NCBI GenBank assembly: GCA_024734495.1
Contig: JALMQS010000887.1
Location: forward strand, 2,087,926 to 2,151,925
Length of the DNA: 64,000 nucleotides
Direction: 5' to 3'
Source: Forficula auricularia
Taxonomy: Eukaryota > Arthropoda > Insecta > Dermaptera > Forficulidae
Shown: in pieces, positions 1 to 11,750 of the stretch
How the letters are laid out: every line of letters starts with the position of its first letter
How positions within the stretch are numbered: position 1 is the first letter of the stretch
The notes under the pieces: generated by a model
Database searches by the model: none
What the model was told of the DNA's origin: nothing
What the model saw: the letters and a program-made list of their open reading frames with translations, nothing else
Made by a program: the position numbers and the translations under genes

Positions 1-1260
1 CTTTATCCAATGCAAAGCATGGGTAAAGTATTGTAATCGCTCTCGGGTCAAGCGTGGCTTCAAAGGGTCCTCAGGTAAAGACTACGGAACCCATGGACTC
101 AATTAAAGTCACAAATTGTAGTATTCAATTAGGTTGAAGGCCAAAAAGTGCGATTTTTTCATTTAGTGCGTTCGGATGGATGGATGGATGTATGGATGGA
201 TGTATGTTATCGTTATTTTGGCCCACGATTTTTTCCACACCGTTCCATCGTTGCACCGATTGAAATGAAATTGAAAATCTACCATTAGTTTAACAAAATG
301 AAGCGCTGATTAGTTTTTGGTACATATCGGCCGACAAACATTAGTACTTTATTTCAGTACTTTTTTAGTTTTTTCTAAATATCTTGAAAATGACTTAACC
401 AATTTTGATGAAATTTAATATCCTAATTAAGTACCTTAGGGACCACAAAAAAGGTTAAATAAAGTTTTTAGTAAAATTATATTTTAAAATACTTTACTCT
501 AGAGTAATAGAGTACTTTTTTAATTTTTTAAATTCTTTAAAATTTATTTTCGTGCGTTTCGGTTTTTATTAGTAACCATTGCTGAAGACATAGAGGAATC
601 GACTTTAAACCAAAAATAGCGATTGATTCTCATCTAGTAGTCTTGAGGAATAACCATTCTATATTGGATTTTTGACGTTTCGGTTTTTATTGGTAACCAT
701 TGCTGAAGACATAGAGGAATCGACTTAAATCAAAAATAGCGATTGATTCTCATCTAATACTTGAGGAATAACAATTCTACATTAGGTTTTTGACGTTTCG
801 ATTATTATTGGTAACCATTGCTGAAGACATGGAGGAATCGACTTAAAATAAAAAATAACGATCGATTCTTATCTAATACTAGAGGAATAACCTTATTGCA
901 TTCCATTTTTGAAGTTTTGACTATTAATGGCAACCTCTACTGAAAACGTGGAAGAATAGACTTAAAATCAAAAAGACTAAATTTTTTTTTGGTAAACAAC
1001 TCAAGCTTGAGCTCGATTCTTCCATGTTTTCAGCAATGGTTACCAATAATAATCGAAACGTCAAAAACCTAATGTAGAATTGTTATTCCTCAAGTATTAG
1101 ATGAGAATCGATGGCAATTTTTGATTTTAATTCGATTCCTCCATGTCTTCAGCAATGGTTACAATAATAACCGAAATGTCAAAAATCCAATGTAGAATGG
1201 TTATTCCTCGACTATTAAATGATAATTATTTTTGAATTAATGTCAATATCAACTACAAAT
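1..1260. repeat. Long fold-back repeat built of ~118-bp units (copy 1, cut by window edge)
   Basis: No coding potential. Three direct units of about 118-122 bp start near 555, 677 and 795, each containing GGTAACCATTGCTGAAGACA. From about 1005 to 1215 the same unit returns in inverted orientation, so the block folds back on itself. The first 170 bases are the reverse complement, with differences, of 12290-12460, which is the outer end of the second copy. A second module (about 222-530) recurs at 9870-10160. This is probably a non-autonomous fold-back element; the superfamily is not identified. Confidence 0.75.
171..206. repeat. (GGAT)n microsatellite
   Basis: Imperfect tetranucleotide run GGATGGATGGATG with GTATG interruptions, inside the fold-back repeat. 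It is absent at the equivalent place in the second copy. Confidence 0.85.
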
Positions 1261-1429
1261 TGCAAGTGATATCTGATTAATAATAAAGAAACAAACATAT
1301 TAATATTTCAAATGAATTTGGTTAAAGTTTAGCAACGATCCGTTGCAGTTTATTTATTTTTCATTTTGTTTTCTCCAAATCAAATTAGAGGGCGATTTCT
1401 CACATAAATACATGCCACACTAACAGGCG

Positions 1430-1625
1430 TTCCTCAAGGCTGCATATTTGAACACCACCTATAAGTAAATTCTGGTGAGTTATTTAGGCTTAAGCCCAGG
1501 TACTTTGTAACGAATAGTCTATGAAAGCTGACCGCCTGTATCTATGCAACCGTTAGACGCCCCTGGTTATGACTAGCCTACCCTATAGGCTTCCTTGTTA
1601 AATGAATATTTTTCATAACGTTTAA
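1430..1625 (-). repeat. Dispersed repeat (relatives at 48645-48790 and 27720-27830)
   Basis: Read on the minus strand, the stretch around CCTATAGGGTAGGCTAGT and the following ~120 bases matches 48650-48780 with scattered substitutions. A shorter relative with CGCCTGTAGGGTAGG lies near 27800. No ORF or tRNA-like box was found. Nature unknown; it could be a LINE 3' tail or a MITE. Confidence 0.55.
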
Positions 1626-2228
1626 AATTTGACGGGCATCTACCATGAGCTCATTTCCTATTTTTCTAATTAGCGGTGATGGCGTCAAGGGTAGGCGCGC
1701 TTGGGCGAGCGTCCAATCTGAATTGTGCTCGCCCAACCTGCTAAATTGACCATTAAGCAAAAAAATATTGAAAAACCGAGTTGGTAATAAAAAAAAAAAA
1801 AATAGGTAATCCATCGCTTTCACTATTATAAACATTAAACTATTAAAAAAGAATATCCAAATTATACAAAAATCTGATTTAACCGACATAATGGACATTT
1901 TTACTGTCCACGGTTCACCCTCCAAATTTTTCTGCCCTGTGTCGCCCAACAGAAAATGGGCGGCCCCACCCTAGAAATCTTTTCAATTCATGAATAATGT
2001 AATTAGAATTGCTGACTTAGTAAGTTTTCCATAAGTTTTAGCAATTTGGCAATTTTTGAAAGCAACTCTGTGAGCTAGAATAATGCCGAAAACACCACAT
2101 ATAACAATTCGATTTTTTTTAACTTTCTACATTTTACACCTGAAGCTAGAAAGGCCAAAATCTAATAAATCCTTTGTTTTGAAATTAAAAACTTTTTGAA
2201 AGCATAACGAACTTTCTACACCATTATT

Positions 2229-2859
2229 AAGGTGACCAACTATTTTTTGTTCAAAAAGAGTACACTTTGCAAGTATTTCATAGGTGAAAAAAAAGAAGAA
2301 AAAACGATAAAAACTTTATTTTCTTTTAAAAACATATTTTTCTTCGGAGTGGATTTTTTTTGCTAAATGAGGATGTTCGTCTAATAATGTAGCCACATCC
2401 GAACAACTTTCATTTTGCATATTAAATTTGACTGTTAAGACGGCAGATAATGTTTTTACAGAAAGTTGCGACTACTCACTGCTCCAATAATCATTCACTA
2501 GTAAAAATACCCTTTCAACAGCAGCATTAGTGCCTGGACAACATAAGGAAATTTCTATTAAAACTTTTAAATTTTCATGTGGGATATGTTCTACTCTAAA
2601 ATGCCGAAAGATTTCTACCCATCTTTTGTCAAGTTCAATTTTCTCATCGTTCCATTTCTTCAATTTTTCTTCATTTAAATATAAATTTCTTCAAAGAGAA
2701 AATTGTCATTAATAACAATATCTTTTACTTCCTTCATTAATATATCAATATATATTTCAAATTATACAAATGAGTACTTTCAGAGTACAGGATTTGAAAA
2801 GAGTACGGTTTGCGAAAAAAGAGTACAAAACTCAGTAAATGAGTATAGTTGGTCACCTT
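2229..2859 (-). mobile_element. hAT DNA transposon remnant with TIRs and target duplication
   Basis: The ends are inverted copies of AAGGTGACCAACTAT. Both sides are flanked by the direct repeat ACCATTATT (2220-2228 and 2860-2868); hAT elements duplicate 8 bp, so one matching base may be chance. Inside, on the minus strand, is a hAT dimerisation domain. At 631 bp the element is an internal deletion derivative that cannot encode a full transposase. The clean duplication argues for an insertion of moderate age. Confidence 0.82.
2316..2663 (-). pseudogene. hAT transposase C-terminal dimerisation domain, broken
   Basis: The minus-strand reading frame contains PGTNAAVERVF, the hallmark of the hAT C-terminal dimerisation domain, which lies in the last ~100 residues of these transposases. 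The frame meets a TAG after YWSSE at about 2472, then continues in the same frame with SQLSVKTLSAVLTVKFN and later LDEHPHLAKKI..EEKY, ending at a stop near 2316. The zinc finger and catalytic core are absent, so this is a 5'-truncated, one-stop pseudogene. The natural start is not in the window. The domain assignment is from motif recognition; the hAT subfamily is not determined. Confidence 0.8.
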
Positions 2860-2869
2860 ACCATTATTA

Positions 2870-3780
2870 TTATTATTTATTATTATTCTATAATCGTAGT
2901 TTTCAAAATCCGGACAATCACACAGAGATACATAAAAATAATGTATGAAAATAATTTTTTTATAACTTTGATACCGAGCAAATTGAAGGTATAATGTATA
3001 AATACAACTTAAAAGTATATTTAATAATAAATAAATAAATCTAAATTGTGCTTTGCAAGAAGTTTTCAAGAGCGAGAAGTTAATTATCAATGAAAATCAT
3101 CCCCTAATTACAATAATATTCTACCACTTCAAACTTATTCCATTTCATAAAATTTAAGAGCGTCAAAAAAACTTTTTTTAACTAGATAAGCAATTTTCGC
3201 AAATATATATTTTAATGTGTTCTATATGAGTTTCACGATAGAACGGCGTATATATTAGTAATCGCCTGCGGAAATATCACCCTCTCTCAACAACCCAACA
3301 CTCATTAAACACCCCACATGCAAATACTTCTCTCCGTATTTACAATATATTTTCGAGTTTCATTTTCGTATCTAATTATATATCTAATTTTATTACTTCT
3401 TGTTCTTTGTCATGTTAATTTCCTGTTGATAAGGCAATAGTATTTATTTAAAGTACATTTGAAATTATTATACTATGTACCTATACGTATATAATTACTT
3501 AGTGAACCAGCTAATGTCTATACAGATGAATAGACAGCTACCCCTAAAAGGATATTACTGATTGATTCAGATGAAAATAGATAATTGCAGTTTATTATTG
3601 CATTTTGGCATAGACAGTCGATTAATTTTAATGCGATTCAGACCAGAGAACTGCAAATGGATTTATTCTTTTGCATCTTTTCTAAATTATTTATAGATCA
3701 AGTATATACCAAAATAAACTGATTTGGCCATCCACATGACTTTGCCATATGCCTGGGCCTTCCCTTATATTTCATATTTA
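2870..3780. other. Intergenic AT-rich stretch, no gene seen
   Basis: Contains an (ATT)n microsatellite at 2862-2885 and otherwise low-complexity AT-rich DNA. The short ORFs have no recognisable motif or codon structure. Confidence 0.5.
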
Positions 3781-3789
3781 ATCAAATCA

Positions 3790-4180
3790 TTTATAATCAT
3801 TTAGGGGATGGGGGAATTTTGGGTCAAAAAATTAAAATCTAGGCCTTTGGATCAAATTCAACCAAACTTTGTAAACATAATCAATGAGCTACCAGAAGAC
3901 TAAAAATGCAAAAACTAACTGCCCAAAATGGCTGTGGAGGTCAAAAAATGAAAATCTAGGCCTTTGGACCAAATTAAATCAAATTTTGTATACATAATCA
4001 GTGGGCCTCCAGGAGAAATACAAAATCTAACCGCACAAATAGGCGGTTAGTTTTTGCACTTATAGACTTCTGGGGACCCACTGATTATGTATACAAAATT
4101 TGGTTTAATTTGGTCCAAAGGCCTAGATTTTCATTTTTTGACCTCCTCAGCCATTTTGGGCAGTTAGTTTTTATGGATTA
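3790..4180. repeat. Inverted pair of Helitron-type internal repeats
   Basis: Two direct units (TTTTGTATACATAATCAGTGG type) at 3830-4030 are followed by an inverted one at 4045-4180. The same motif occurs in the Helitrons at 13.9-14.1 kb and 60.4-60.6 kb and in the tandem array at 62.2-62.7 kb. No Helitron ends are visible here. Confidence 0.7.
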
Positions 4181-4190
4181 TAATCCATAC

Positions 4191-4401
4191 TGCTTTTGTG
4201 ATTCTATTTCTATTGGTGATATTAACCACGTCCTTCTGGGCTGTGAGACACAGTCACAAAATTGATCGTTTGTACCTTAATATCAAAGGAAAAAATTATT
4301 TCCCCACATGCTCGGAGATTCTCTTGGCATCTCTAGGTCAAGGAGATCCAATTACAGATTCCTTTATTAAACATATAGTTTCCATTGGCTTTCAACTATA
4401 A
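4191..4401 (+). pseudogene. LINE ORF2 C-terminal fragment
   Basis: The first frame reads CFCDSISIGDINHVLLGCE, matching the C-x-C...H(I/V)LL-x-C cysteine/histidine pattern near the C-terminus of many insect LINE ORF2 proteins. About 70 bases in, the frame breaks, and another frame continues with a plausible C-terminal tail (PTCSEILLASLGQGD...FIKHIVSIGF) to a stop at 4401. The reverse transcriptase and endonuclease are missing, as expected for a 5'-truncated LINE. The 3' flank (4402-4555) looks like its UTR and shares sequence with a SINE. The clade is uncertain; it could be I, R1 or Jockey-like. Confidence 0.6.
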
Positions 4402-4555
4402 TCCAATGATTTTCTTTATTTATTTTGTTATTTTATTTTATTTTATTTGGTTATACCTACACCTATTCTTCGTGAATCTGTGACGACTGACTAAATGGGC
4501 ATTTAGTTCCCGAGGAGAAGGGGGTAGAAAAGAAAAAAAGAAAAAAACAAAGGTA
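4402..4555 (+). mobile_element. LINE 3' UTR with tail shared with a SINE
   Basis: The 3' UTR follows the LINE fragment. TGTGACGACTG then AAATGGGCATTTAGTTC (about 4480-4520) matches the end of the SINE at 11700-11740 (TGTGACGACTGGCC...GACATTTAATTC). A shared 3' tail is how SINEs borrow LINE machinery. Confidence 0.6.
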
Positions 4556-4559
4556 ATGG

Positions 4560-5790
4560 AATTAAATAATTCAGTATATGACACATTTGGTTATTGGGAC
4601 ATTAATATTCCAAGAATATATGTAGCTTGCAGCCATTCAATGATCACTTCAGAATGTAATATATTGGTCTTGTCTAAATAAAGATAGTAGAGTTGAGCAG
4701 CTGCACTAAAGTTGTGTCTCCGCTATATGCCATTATTTCTAGAAGCAATAGCTGAATAATCATAGGATAATAGTGAACCAGAAAGATCTGAAATGTTAAA
4801 TTCCTTTTGTTGTCGGATATCGATGAAAAGAACGCAGGGCGGATATAGTGAGAAGTTGAACTCCTTCCTCATTATATTGTCGAGTCTCAGGAACATACTA
4901 ACTATTTTGAGAGAAACAATTTTGTTTAACTTTCTTCTTAAAGATAATATTTATTTTCATTACATGCCATTGTCGGTGAAAATGGAGCCATTCCAAATTA
5001 AGTCAGCCTACCCTCAACCTCAACTCTCCATTTCTTCTCTTAAAACGGGGATAATCAAATTATCCGTTAGTGTAAATGGAGAATAAACAAAGTTGTATCT
5101 TTTTTTATTAGCTATTGTGGTTCTTTTGATTACAGATGGTATTACTTTTTTAGTATTTTTCTTATAGGTTTATATTGTATCCGATTTTAACAAATCATAC
5201 TAGACTCCCATCAATGACTTAAGATTATAAAAAATTCTACATTTTATCCATTTTTCTCCTTATTATTAAGAACAAATACGATATTTTAAATATTTTAGAA
5301 GATTTAAAGTATGGAACCCTTTCACACTCATATATATCATTTATTGCAGCTTATTAAGACGCTGTGTTAATTTACTAGAATTTTAAAATTTCTTTTTCCA
5401 AACCCCTAAGGCCAAAGATGTAAAAATTTTAATAAATATATTTTACATAACACAATTGGCTATCTTATATATTTTTTGAAAATCTAACTTCACATATTTC
5501 ACGACGAACATATTATCTTAAAAATGTTTTAACTATCCCTCTATCATATGAAAAATGTTATTTTGTATAGTTAAAATTGACTTTTCAATTGCGCTCTATG
5601 GGACCTACAAAGTTGACCACATTCTTATTTTGCACCCCTTTAATTTAAAAAATCTATTCAAAATGACGAGAGTAGCTTTTAGTATTTTCAACAAGAATTA
5701 TTTTGTAATATGAAAATAATTAGTAAGTTCTTAATGTTGTTGAAGAAGAGTTTATTTTGTAAGAACAAATCACTGAGTTTCTTCTTTTTT
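4560..5790. other. AT-rich stretch with one unassigned ORF
   Basis: A 97-codon open frame at 4793-5086 (+) has no recognisable domain and resembles chance ORFs elsewhere in the window. Nothing else is supported. Confidence 0.4.
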
Positions 5791-5999
5791 GGTTAAGAAA
5801 CAAAAACATCTGAACAGTGGTATAAAAAACCCACCGTGGTTCATCTAACTTCTAACAGATGTATTATGTTTTATTTCATTATTGGAATCTATTTAAGTAA
5901 ATTAATGGCGCAAGTCAAATAATTTTATTAAATAATTCAGGCTATTAATTCTACAAATCTAGAAATTATTTTATTATTTTTGAAAAAAGAAAAAATGAA

Positions 6000-6075
6000 A
6001 GTGATCACCCGACAGAATTCGAATCTTCGATCCCTCCTTTATAGTCCAAGAGTTGCCTTTACCAACACGGACACG
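6000..6075 (-). repeat. tRNA-like (A/B box) SINE head
   Basis: On the minus strand, GTTGGTAAAGGCAACT and GATTCGAATTC resemble pol III A and B boxes at near-tRNA spacing. No cloverleaf closes fully, so this is a tRNA-derived repeat rather than a tRNA gene. Confidence 0.45.
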
Positions 6076-6389
6076 TAATTCTTGCATTCCTTGTGTTCCG
6101 TAGTTTTTTCTTATATATTCCAAACTAATAATTTTTGTAAGAATAGATCAATAAGAATGTTCTCTGCTTAATATAATATTTTAAATATAAGTTTTTTCGA
6201 AATTCCAAAAGGTCACCATCTCCACAGAAGCTAAACCCAAGAGCCGAAAAACCAAAACCTCTGAGACGAAAAGCATCTGGACATATCGGTACAAACACAT
6301 TCAGTAAAAAATTTAAGGATCCATTTCTTAAAATCAGTGAACATTTAACACAAAGGTGTCTAGATTTTTAATAGTAACTAGTTATATTT

Positions 6390-6798
6390 GTTGCAGTAAA
6401 AATTGTTTTTTAGTAAAAACAGGTTCCTACTATGTAGTTAAAACTCGTTTCGCTGAATACCTTTGTGGCAACTAAAATTTAGTGATGTTGGTTGAGTTTG
6501 GTCCAAAGGTCTAGAATCTTCATTTTTGACCTTTCGCCTCATTTTTTAAACGAAAATGTCAAAAATTACATCCTCATCAGAAACAAAGTTGTAGAGGATG
6601 TAATTTTTGACATTTTAGTTTAAATTTTTTTGAAAATAAACACCCAAAATGAGGCGTAAGGTCAAAAATGAAGATTCTAGACCGTTGGACCAAACTCAAC
6701 CAACATCAGTAAATTCTAGCTTCGAGAAAAATATTCAGTGAAACGCGTTTTAACTAGTTAGAACCCGTTCTTACTAAAAAACGGGTTTTTACTGCAAC
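6390..6798. mobile_element. MITE-like hairpin, ~410 bp
   Basis: Begins GTTGCAGTAAAAA and ends with the inverse. The two ~190-bp arms pair almost throughout (for example AGAATCTTCATTTTTGACC at ~6510 against its complement at ~6660). The arms contain the TTGAGTTTGGTCCAAAGG motif also found in the Helitrons. No ORF. Confidence 0.72.
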
Positions 6799-7115
6799 AT
6801 ACCATATATACCAGAGTCTCAGAAGTTTGCTAATGAATTTTTTGACACGGTTTCGATTTCCGAGGTGACGACAACACTTTAACATGTAAAGAAAACTTAT
6901 CCATATCATAAGAGATTAAACAGAGAATACTCAGTCATTGACATTTTCTTTCAAAAATTATCAATTTGTAATTAAAAAAACTACTCGGAAAGCGAATTTG
7001 ACATTAACAGAGAAAGATTCCAATAGTGTCTCCAAATACATCTAACTGTTTGTTATATAAACCATGGTGGCTTTTTATAGCACTGTTCCGATTACGATGT
7101 TTTTGTTTCTTATGA

Positions 7116-8760
7116 ACTCTGTCCGTGTGTCGTTTCCTGACTGTAAACCCAACCCGTGTCAGGGGAGCTTTTATTGAGTCAGGCTACAAGAATGCTATTT
7201 ATTAGAATCCTAGCATAGTGTTGACCCTCTGCGTTCCCTCCCACAGCTGGACCCTCAACTGCTTCCTTGATGACCCGAATCCAATAACTGCCCAGGGAAC
7301 GGACAGACACATCGAAATAAAATAAAAAGGATCATAGAACAAAGCGAGAAAATCTTTTAGCAATAGAATATACCAATGTTTTGCCGACTGTCCAACATAC
7401 TAATTGATAAGTATTTTTTAAGAAAATACAATAAAAAATTATGCTAATCTTTTTCAGCTATGACGGAATTTTACTTATCAATTCTTTTATGATTGGAGTG
7501 AAATTTTCTTGCCGTTTATATATGTATGTCAGAGGAAATTCGTCTCTAGGGTAAAGTTAACTGCCGGGATAGCATGTTAGAGCTAGGGTTCGACTCCTGA
7601 GGGGAGAAACCAGCTGACATAAAATATAACTACATAATAATCTACTAAATCTTTGATAAAATTGTCTTTATATAAATTCCCATATAATTAAAATAGAGAT
7701 ATGATACCCGGAAGTTGTTCTTTTTTTGAAAAAAAAAAAATTTCCATCCATTTTTCAAAAAGATAAGACACTTAAATTTTAACATTAAATAAAATATTAT
7801 ATTAAAAATTTAAAGTACCTACACCATCCATTTAAATATTAATTTTTCATATTTGCATAAGGATTTTTTATAAGATATTTGAGAGTAATATCGAAGTTAA
7901 AAATGTATCATTTCACCCGTTCAATGATACGTGGATCTTAAATTTGATTTGATCTAAAATCTCATCAGGTCTTAAACTCCCATCTCAAACTAAATATGAA
8001 ATTTTGTAGGTATTATTAATGGCTTTCAAATAAATCCCAGATAAAATTTAATGCATCACAAACACACGATCAAACAAGCATATATCATCAGTATACAGAT
8101 ATTTTGAAAAAATAGTTACCTAAAATCTCTAAACTATTTTTTTTGTGTAACTTACTATAAAATAATTTTTTGTAGGCCTTGACGTCGTTAGTATATACAT
8201 ATATATTATATATTTTTCATTAAAATAGCTTAAGCCATTTTGGCGTTATTTAAAAAAATAAGAAATATGACCAAATTTTTCCTAAATGATTACAAACTTT
8301 CCATTATTAAGTATGGTAATTTAAAAATATATTACAAAATAGGATACTATTGTACCCAATCCATGTGCACGGTTAAGTTTTCGTAGGCTTTCGATCTCCG
8401 TGAATCTATTTCTTAGAACCAAATTAAGGCTTATTTGCCACCTTCAAAACTACCTTTCCTGTTTAGACATTAACATTATGGAAATTGTATGGTATATATT
8501 GTTAAAACTTATTCTCTCATAACCCTGAAGAAATTTCAAGCTTTATGGATCGGTTGTGTAACGATGTGTAAGTGTTCCAACTAAAAGTAAATTTGATATT
8601 TCGTTGAAAAGCTTAAAGCGTAGTTTTAGTCTCCAACCATTTGGGAAATAAAAGCCCCGGAGAATTTCTAATTTAAACATTGATTCATTATTCAAACCTT
8701 TAGAGTTCTTCGTGTAGACGTGGAAACTTGAAATTAGCCACAGCTAACAGGTCTTATGTT
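7116..8760. other. Non-coding stretch with one tRNA-like site
   Basis: 7120-7330 has near-normal GC content and two AATAAA signals nearby but no readable frame. A tRNA-like segment lies at 7552-7615. The rest is AT-rich with no motif I can support. Confidence 0.4.
7552..7615 (+). repeat. tRNA-like (B box) SINE fragment
   Basis: AGGGTTCGACTCC matches the pol III B box. The A-box side (GTAAAGTTAACTGCC) is degenerate. Confidence 0.4.
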
Positions 8761-8762
8761 AT

Positions 8763-8890
8763 AGAGACCGGATTAAGTAAAAACTGTCAAAATATGACGT
8801 GACATATGCAGTTAAAAATACTGAAATTTTCAAGTAATTTGCAGTATAATACGTTGAAATATGCAAATATATACAATAAAAGATGTCAAA
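8763..8890 (+). repeat. ATATGCA-rich dispersed repeat, copy 1
   Basis: Begins AGAGACCGGATTAAG and contains repeated AAATATGCAAATAT and GCAGTTAAAAAT words. It aligns with 9722-9860, which starts AGAGACCGGATT. Confidence 0.65.
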
Positions 8891-9072
8891 ACAAATTTAT
8901 TATAATAAGTATAGATATAGATAGATACAGATATTTATTTTCAATAAGCTTAAATATATAATTTGTTCAATTCTACTAAAAGTATACATATTAAAAACAC
9001 GCGCTTTTTTTATTAAATTTTCCTTCGATCGAAATTTAAAAAGGTTAAGAATCACTGTATTAGTGCTCTAAG

Positions 9073-9289
9073 GGGTGAACCGCGACCTAATATGCTGTAC
9101 AGCTACTTCCACTTGTACTTCCAAATATTTCCAAGTACTTCCAAATATTTCCAAGTACTTCCAAGATACTTCCAAAATACTTCCAAAGAGGGGTAAACCT
9201 ACTTCCAATCCCAGATCACCCTTCGTGTGGGACCCAAAGAATATGTTTTCGACCCAAAATTGGGTCGCGCCCATAGGTTAAGAACCACT
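9073..9289. mobile_element. hAT-like MITE with internal tandem repeat
   Basis: The right end TTAAGAACCACTG is the inverse of CAGTGGTTCTTAA, a hAT-type terminus. The flank CTCTAA occurs on both sides (about 9067 and 9289), as expected for part of an 8-bp duplication. A short tandem array of ACTTCCAAATATTTCCAAGT units fills 9105-9185. A second GGTTAAGAATCACTG end lies just upstream at 9044-9058. Confidence 0.55.
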
Positions 9290-9721
9290 GCTCTAATACA
9301 TAACATAGCGAGCGTGAGTGCAAGTGAGACAGAATTAACTATCATCACCCTCTCTCTTTCTTTTTCATATATAGTATGAGTAGGTGTCTCTCTGGGTTAG
9401 GGAATAAAATATATTTTCCTATATTATATTGTTTTATTAGCTAATAGGTGCATATGGCTGTGACGCCACCGGTCCTGTTACAAGAGCGGACAAGTTGGAG
9501 CCGGGCCCCTCTGCACCGGCTTCTAATTAGTTAAGCGGGAAGCTTCCTAATCGCCAAATTAAATATTTATGTGTAGTGAATTAATTCACGATACGACCTT
9601 TTTTTTATTAATTAACAGGTCAGTAGTATATATTTATTATATTATAAATATAGAAATATATAAAACTATCGAAATATTTGAATGTGATTTTAGCAATAAT
9701 GATCTCTCGTCTAATTCCATA

Positions 9722-9860
9722 TGACTAGAGACCGGATTTTTATGCAGTAAAAACTGCCAAAATATGCCATAAAATATGCAGTTAAAAATGCTGAAATATG
9801 CAAGTAAAATGCAGAATACGATGAAATATGCAAATATATGCAGTAAAAAACGGAAAAAAT
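9722..9860 (+). repeat. ATATGCA-rich dispersed repeat, copy 2
   Basis: Same family as 8763-8890. It directly abuts the fold-back repeat and may be part of its left end. Confidence 0.6.
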
Positions 9861-11120
9861 TTTTTGGCCCACGATTTTTTCCACACCGTTGCGCCGATTG
9901 AAGTGAAATTGAAAACCTATCATTAGTTTAACAAAATGAAGCGCTGATTAGTTTTTGGTACATTACGGCCCATAAACATTAGTACTTTATTTAGGTACTT
10001 TTTTAGTTTTTTCTAAATATCTTAAAAATGACTTAACAAATTTTGATGAAATTTACTAATTAAGTACCTTGGGGACCAGAAAAAAGGTTAAATAAAGTTC
10101 TTAGTAAAATTATATTTTAAAGTACTTTACTCAGAGTAAGATAGTACTTTTTTAAATTCTTTAAAATTTATTCATTTGATCATTTTATATAGCTCATTTA
10201 ACCTAACTTAAGTAAGAGTGGATAGGCTTCTCTCTGTGAAATGCTAAAAATTTGGGAGGAAATTTTATAAGTAACCATAGCAACAGCGTTGTTTTCTTAT
10301 CCGTTACCTTTGCTGAAGACATAGAGAAATCGACTTAAAATCAAAAATAGCGATTGATTCTCAACTAGTGCTTGAGGAATAACCATTCTATATTGGATTT
10401 TTGACGTTTCTGTTTTTATTGGTAACCATTTCTGAAGACATAGAAGAATCGACATAAGATCAAAAATAGCGAATGATTCTCATCTAATACTTGAGAAAAA
10501 ACCATTCTATATTGGATTTTGACATTTCGGTTATTATTGGTAACCATTGCTGAAGACATTGAGGAATCGAGTTAAAATCAAAAATAGTAATCGATTCTCA
10601 TCTAATACTTAAGGAATAACAATTCTACATTAGGTTTTAGCTTGAGTTGTTTGCCATAAAAGAATTTAGTCTCTTTGATTTTAAGCCGATCCCTCCATGT
10701 CTTCAGCAATGGTTACCAATAATAATCGAAGCGTCAAAAATCTAATGTAAAATTGTTATTCCTCAAGTATTAGATGAGAATAGATGGCTATTTTTGATTT
10801 CAAATCGATTCCTCTGTGTCTTCATTAATGGTTACTAATAATAACCGAAATGTCAAAAATCCAATGTAGAATGGTTATTCCACGACTGTTAAATGAGAAT
10901 CGATCATTATTTTTGAATTAAAGTCAACATGAACTGCAAATTGCAAGTGATATCTGATTAATAATAAAGGAATAAACATATTAATATTTCAAATGAATTT
11001 AGATAAAGTTTAGCAACGATCCGTTGCAGTTTATTTTATTATGATATTACTCGTAAACAACAATAACTATAAAAAAAATCTTTATTAACTTATTTTTGAA
11101 TATTTTCTAAAGAATATAGG

Positions 11121-11165
11121 CTAGCTGCAAAGCCCGTCTTCGGCGGGCATCTTGCTGGCACATCA
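11121..11165 (-). mobile_element. Helitron 3' end fragment
   Basis: The minus strand ends in a hairpin (GCCCGCCGAAGACGGGC) followed by TTTGCAGCTAG, like the 3' termini at 13357 and 59793. The CTAG is followed by C rather than T, and no 5' end is visible, so it is a fragment. Confidence 0.6.
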
Positions 11166-11554
11166 TATCTCTCATTTTAAATATGGGGAGTCTTCTAGGG
11201 CAAATAGTTTTCTAGTATTATTGTTTGAAAATTTTAGATTTTAAATTATTTTTTAATTCCCCCGTATTTAGTTATTTATCATTCGTCGCATTAGCGGAAT
11301 ATAATAGGTATAGATAGATACGCAATTATATGCAATATTTGTCAATATGCATTATAAAATTTAACCTATAGGATTCTAGATGCACGATTCGGATTGATGA
11401 TATTGATCTCCTGGGTCGTATGTGGCGGTAAACAAAATATGAAATTACATAGGAATTCGGTCACTAGTTATAAGATGAACAAACACAAAAAAACAGACAT
11501 TTCGTTGAATTGATAACCTCCTTTTTTCAAAGTCGGTTAAAAAGAAAAGAAGTT

Positions 11555-11750
11555 CAGGTTAGCCTAGTGGATATGGCCAATGACCCTATGTATCAAGCTA
11601 GTCTGGGTTTAAGCCCGGTTCAGTCCAGATGTTTGACAGGCCATAATCTTATCCCTACACAAAATTACACACACACACACGTCAAAACACATTCATAACT
11701 GTGACGACTGGCCAAAATAGACATTTAATTCACGAAGTCAATAAATAATA
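11555..11750 (+). mobile_element. tRNA-derived SINE with LINE-shared tail
   Basis: The head has a pol III A box (GGTTAGCCTAGTGG) and a B-box region (GGTTTAAGCCCGGTTCAGTC). A body with (AC)n follows at 11670-11682, then the tail TGTGACGACTGGCC...GACATTTAATTCACGAAGTC and an AATAATAAT run. The tail matches the LINE 3' UTR at 4480-4520. About 195 bp, a normal SINE length. Confidence 0.75.

Larger units (their letters stand above)
5794..7115. mobile_element. Element with ~90-bp imperfect terminal inverted repeats
   Basis: AAGAAACAAAAACATC at 5797 and the following ~90 bases recur inverted at 7020-7113, both arms holding CCACC..GG around a TATAAA-like stretch. Between the arms is non-coding DNA, a tRNA-like head (6000-6075) and a nested hairpin element (6390-6798). 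It is probably a non-autonomous DNA transposon. Target duplication was not resolved. Confidence 0.6.

Noticed and set aside
171..206. GGAT-type and ATT-type repeats as CRISPR or telomere-like arrays
   Set aside because: Simple microsatellites with no spacers and no telomeric motif; the genome is eukaryotic.
580..640. CTGAAGACATAGAGGAATCGAC in the ~118-bp fold-back units as a possible hammerhead core
   Set aside because: No stem II closes after CTGAAGA, and no GAAA lies at the right distance.
8071..8110. TCATCAG words at 8071, 6570 and 18625 as hammerhead cores
   Set aside because: CTGATGA occurs on the minus strand, but no stem II or GAAA follows.
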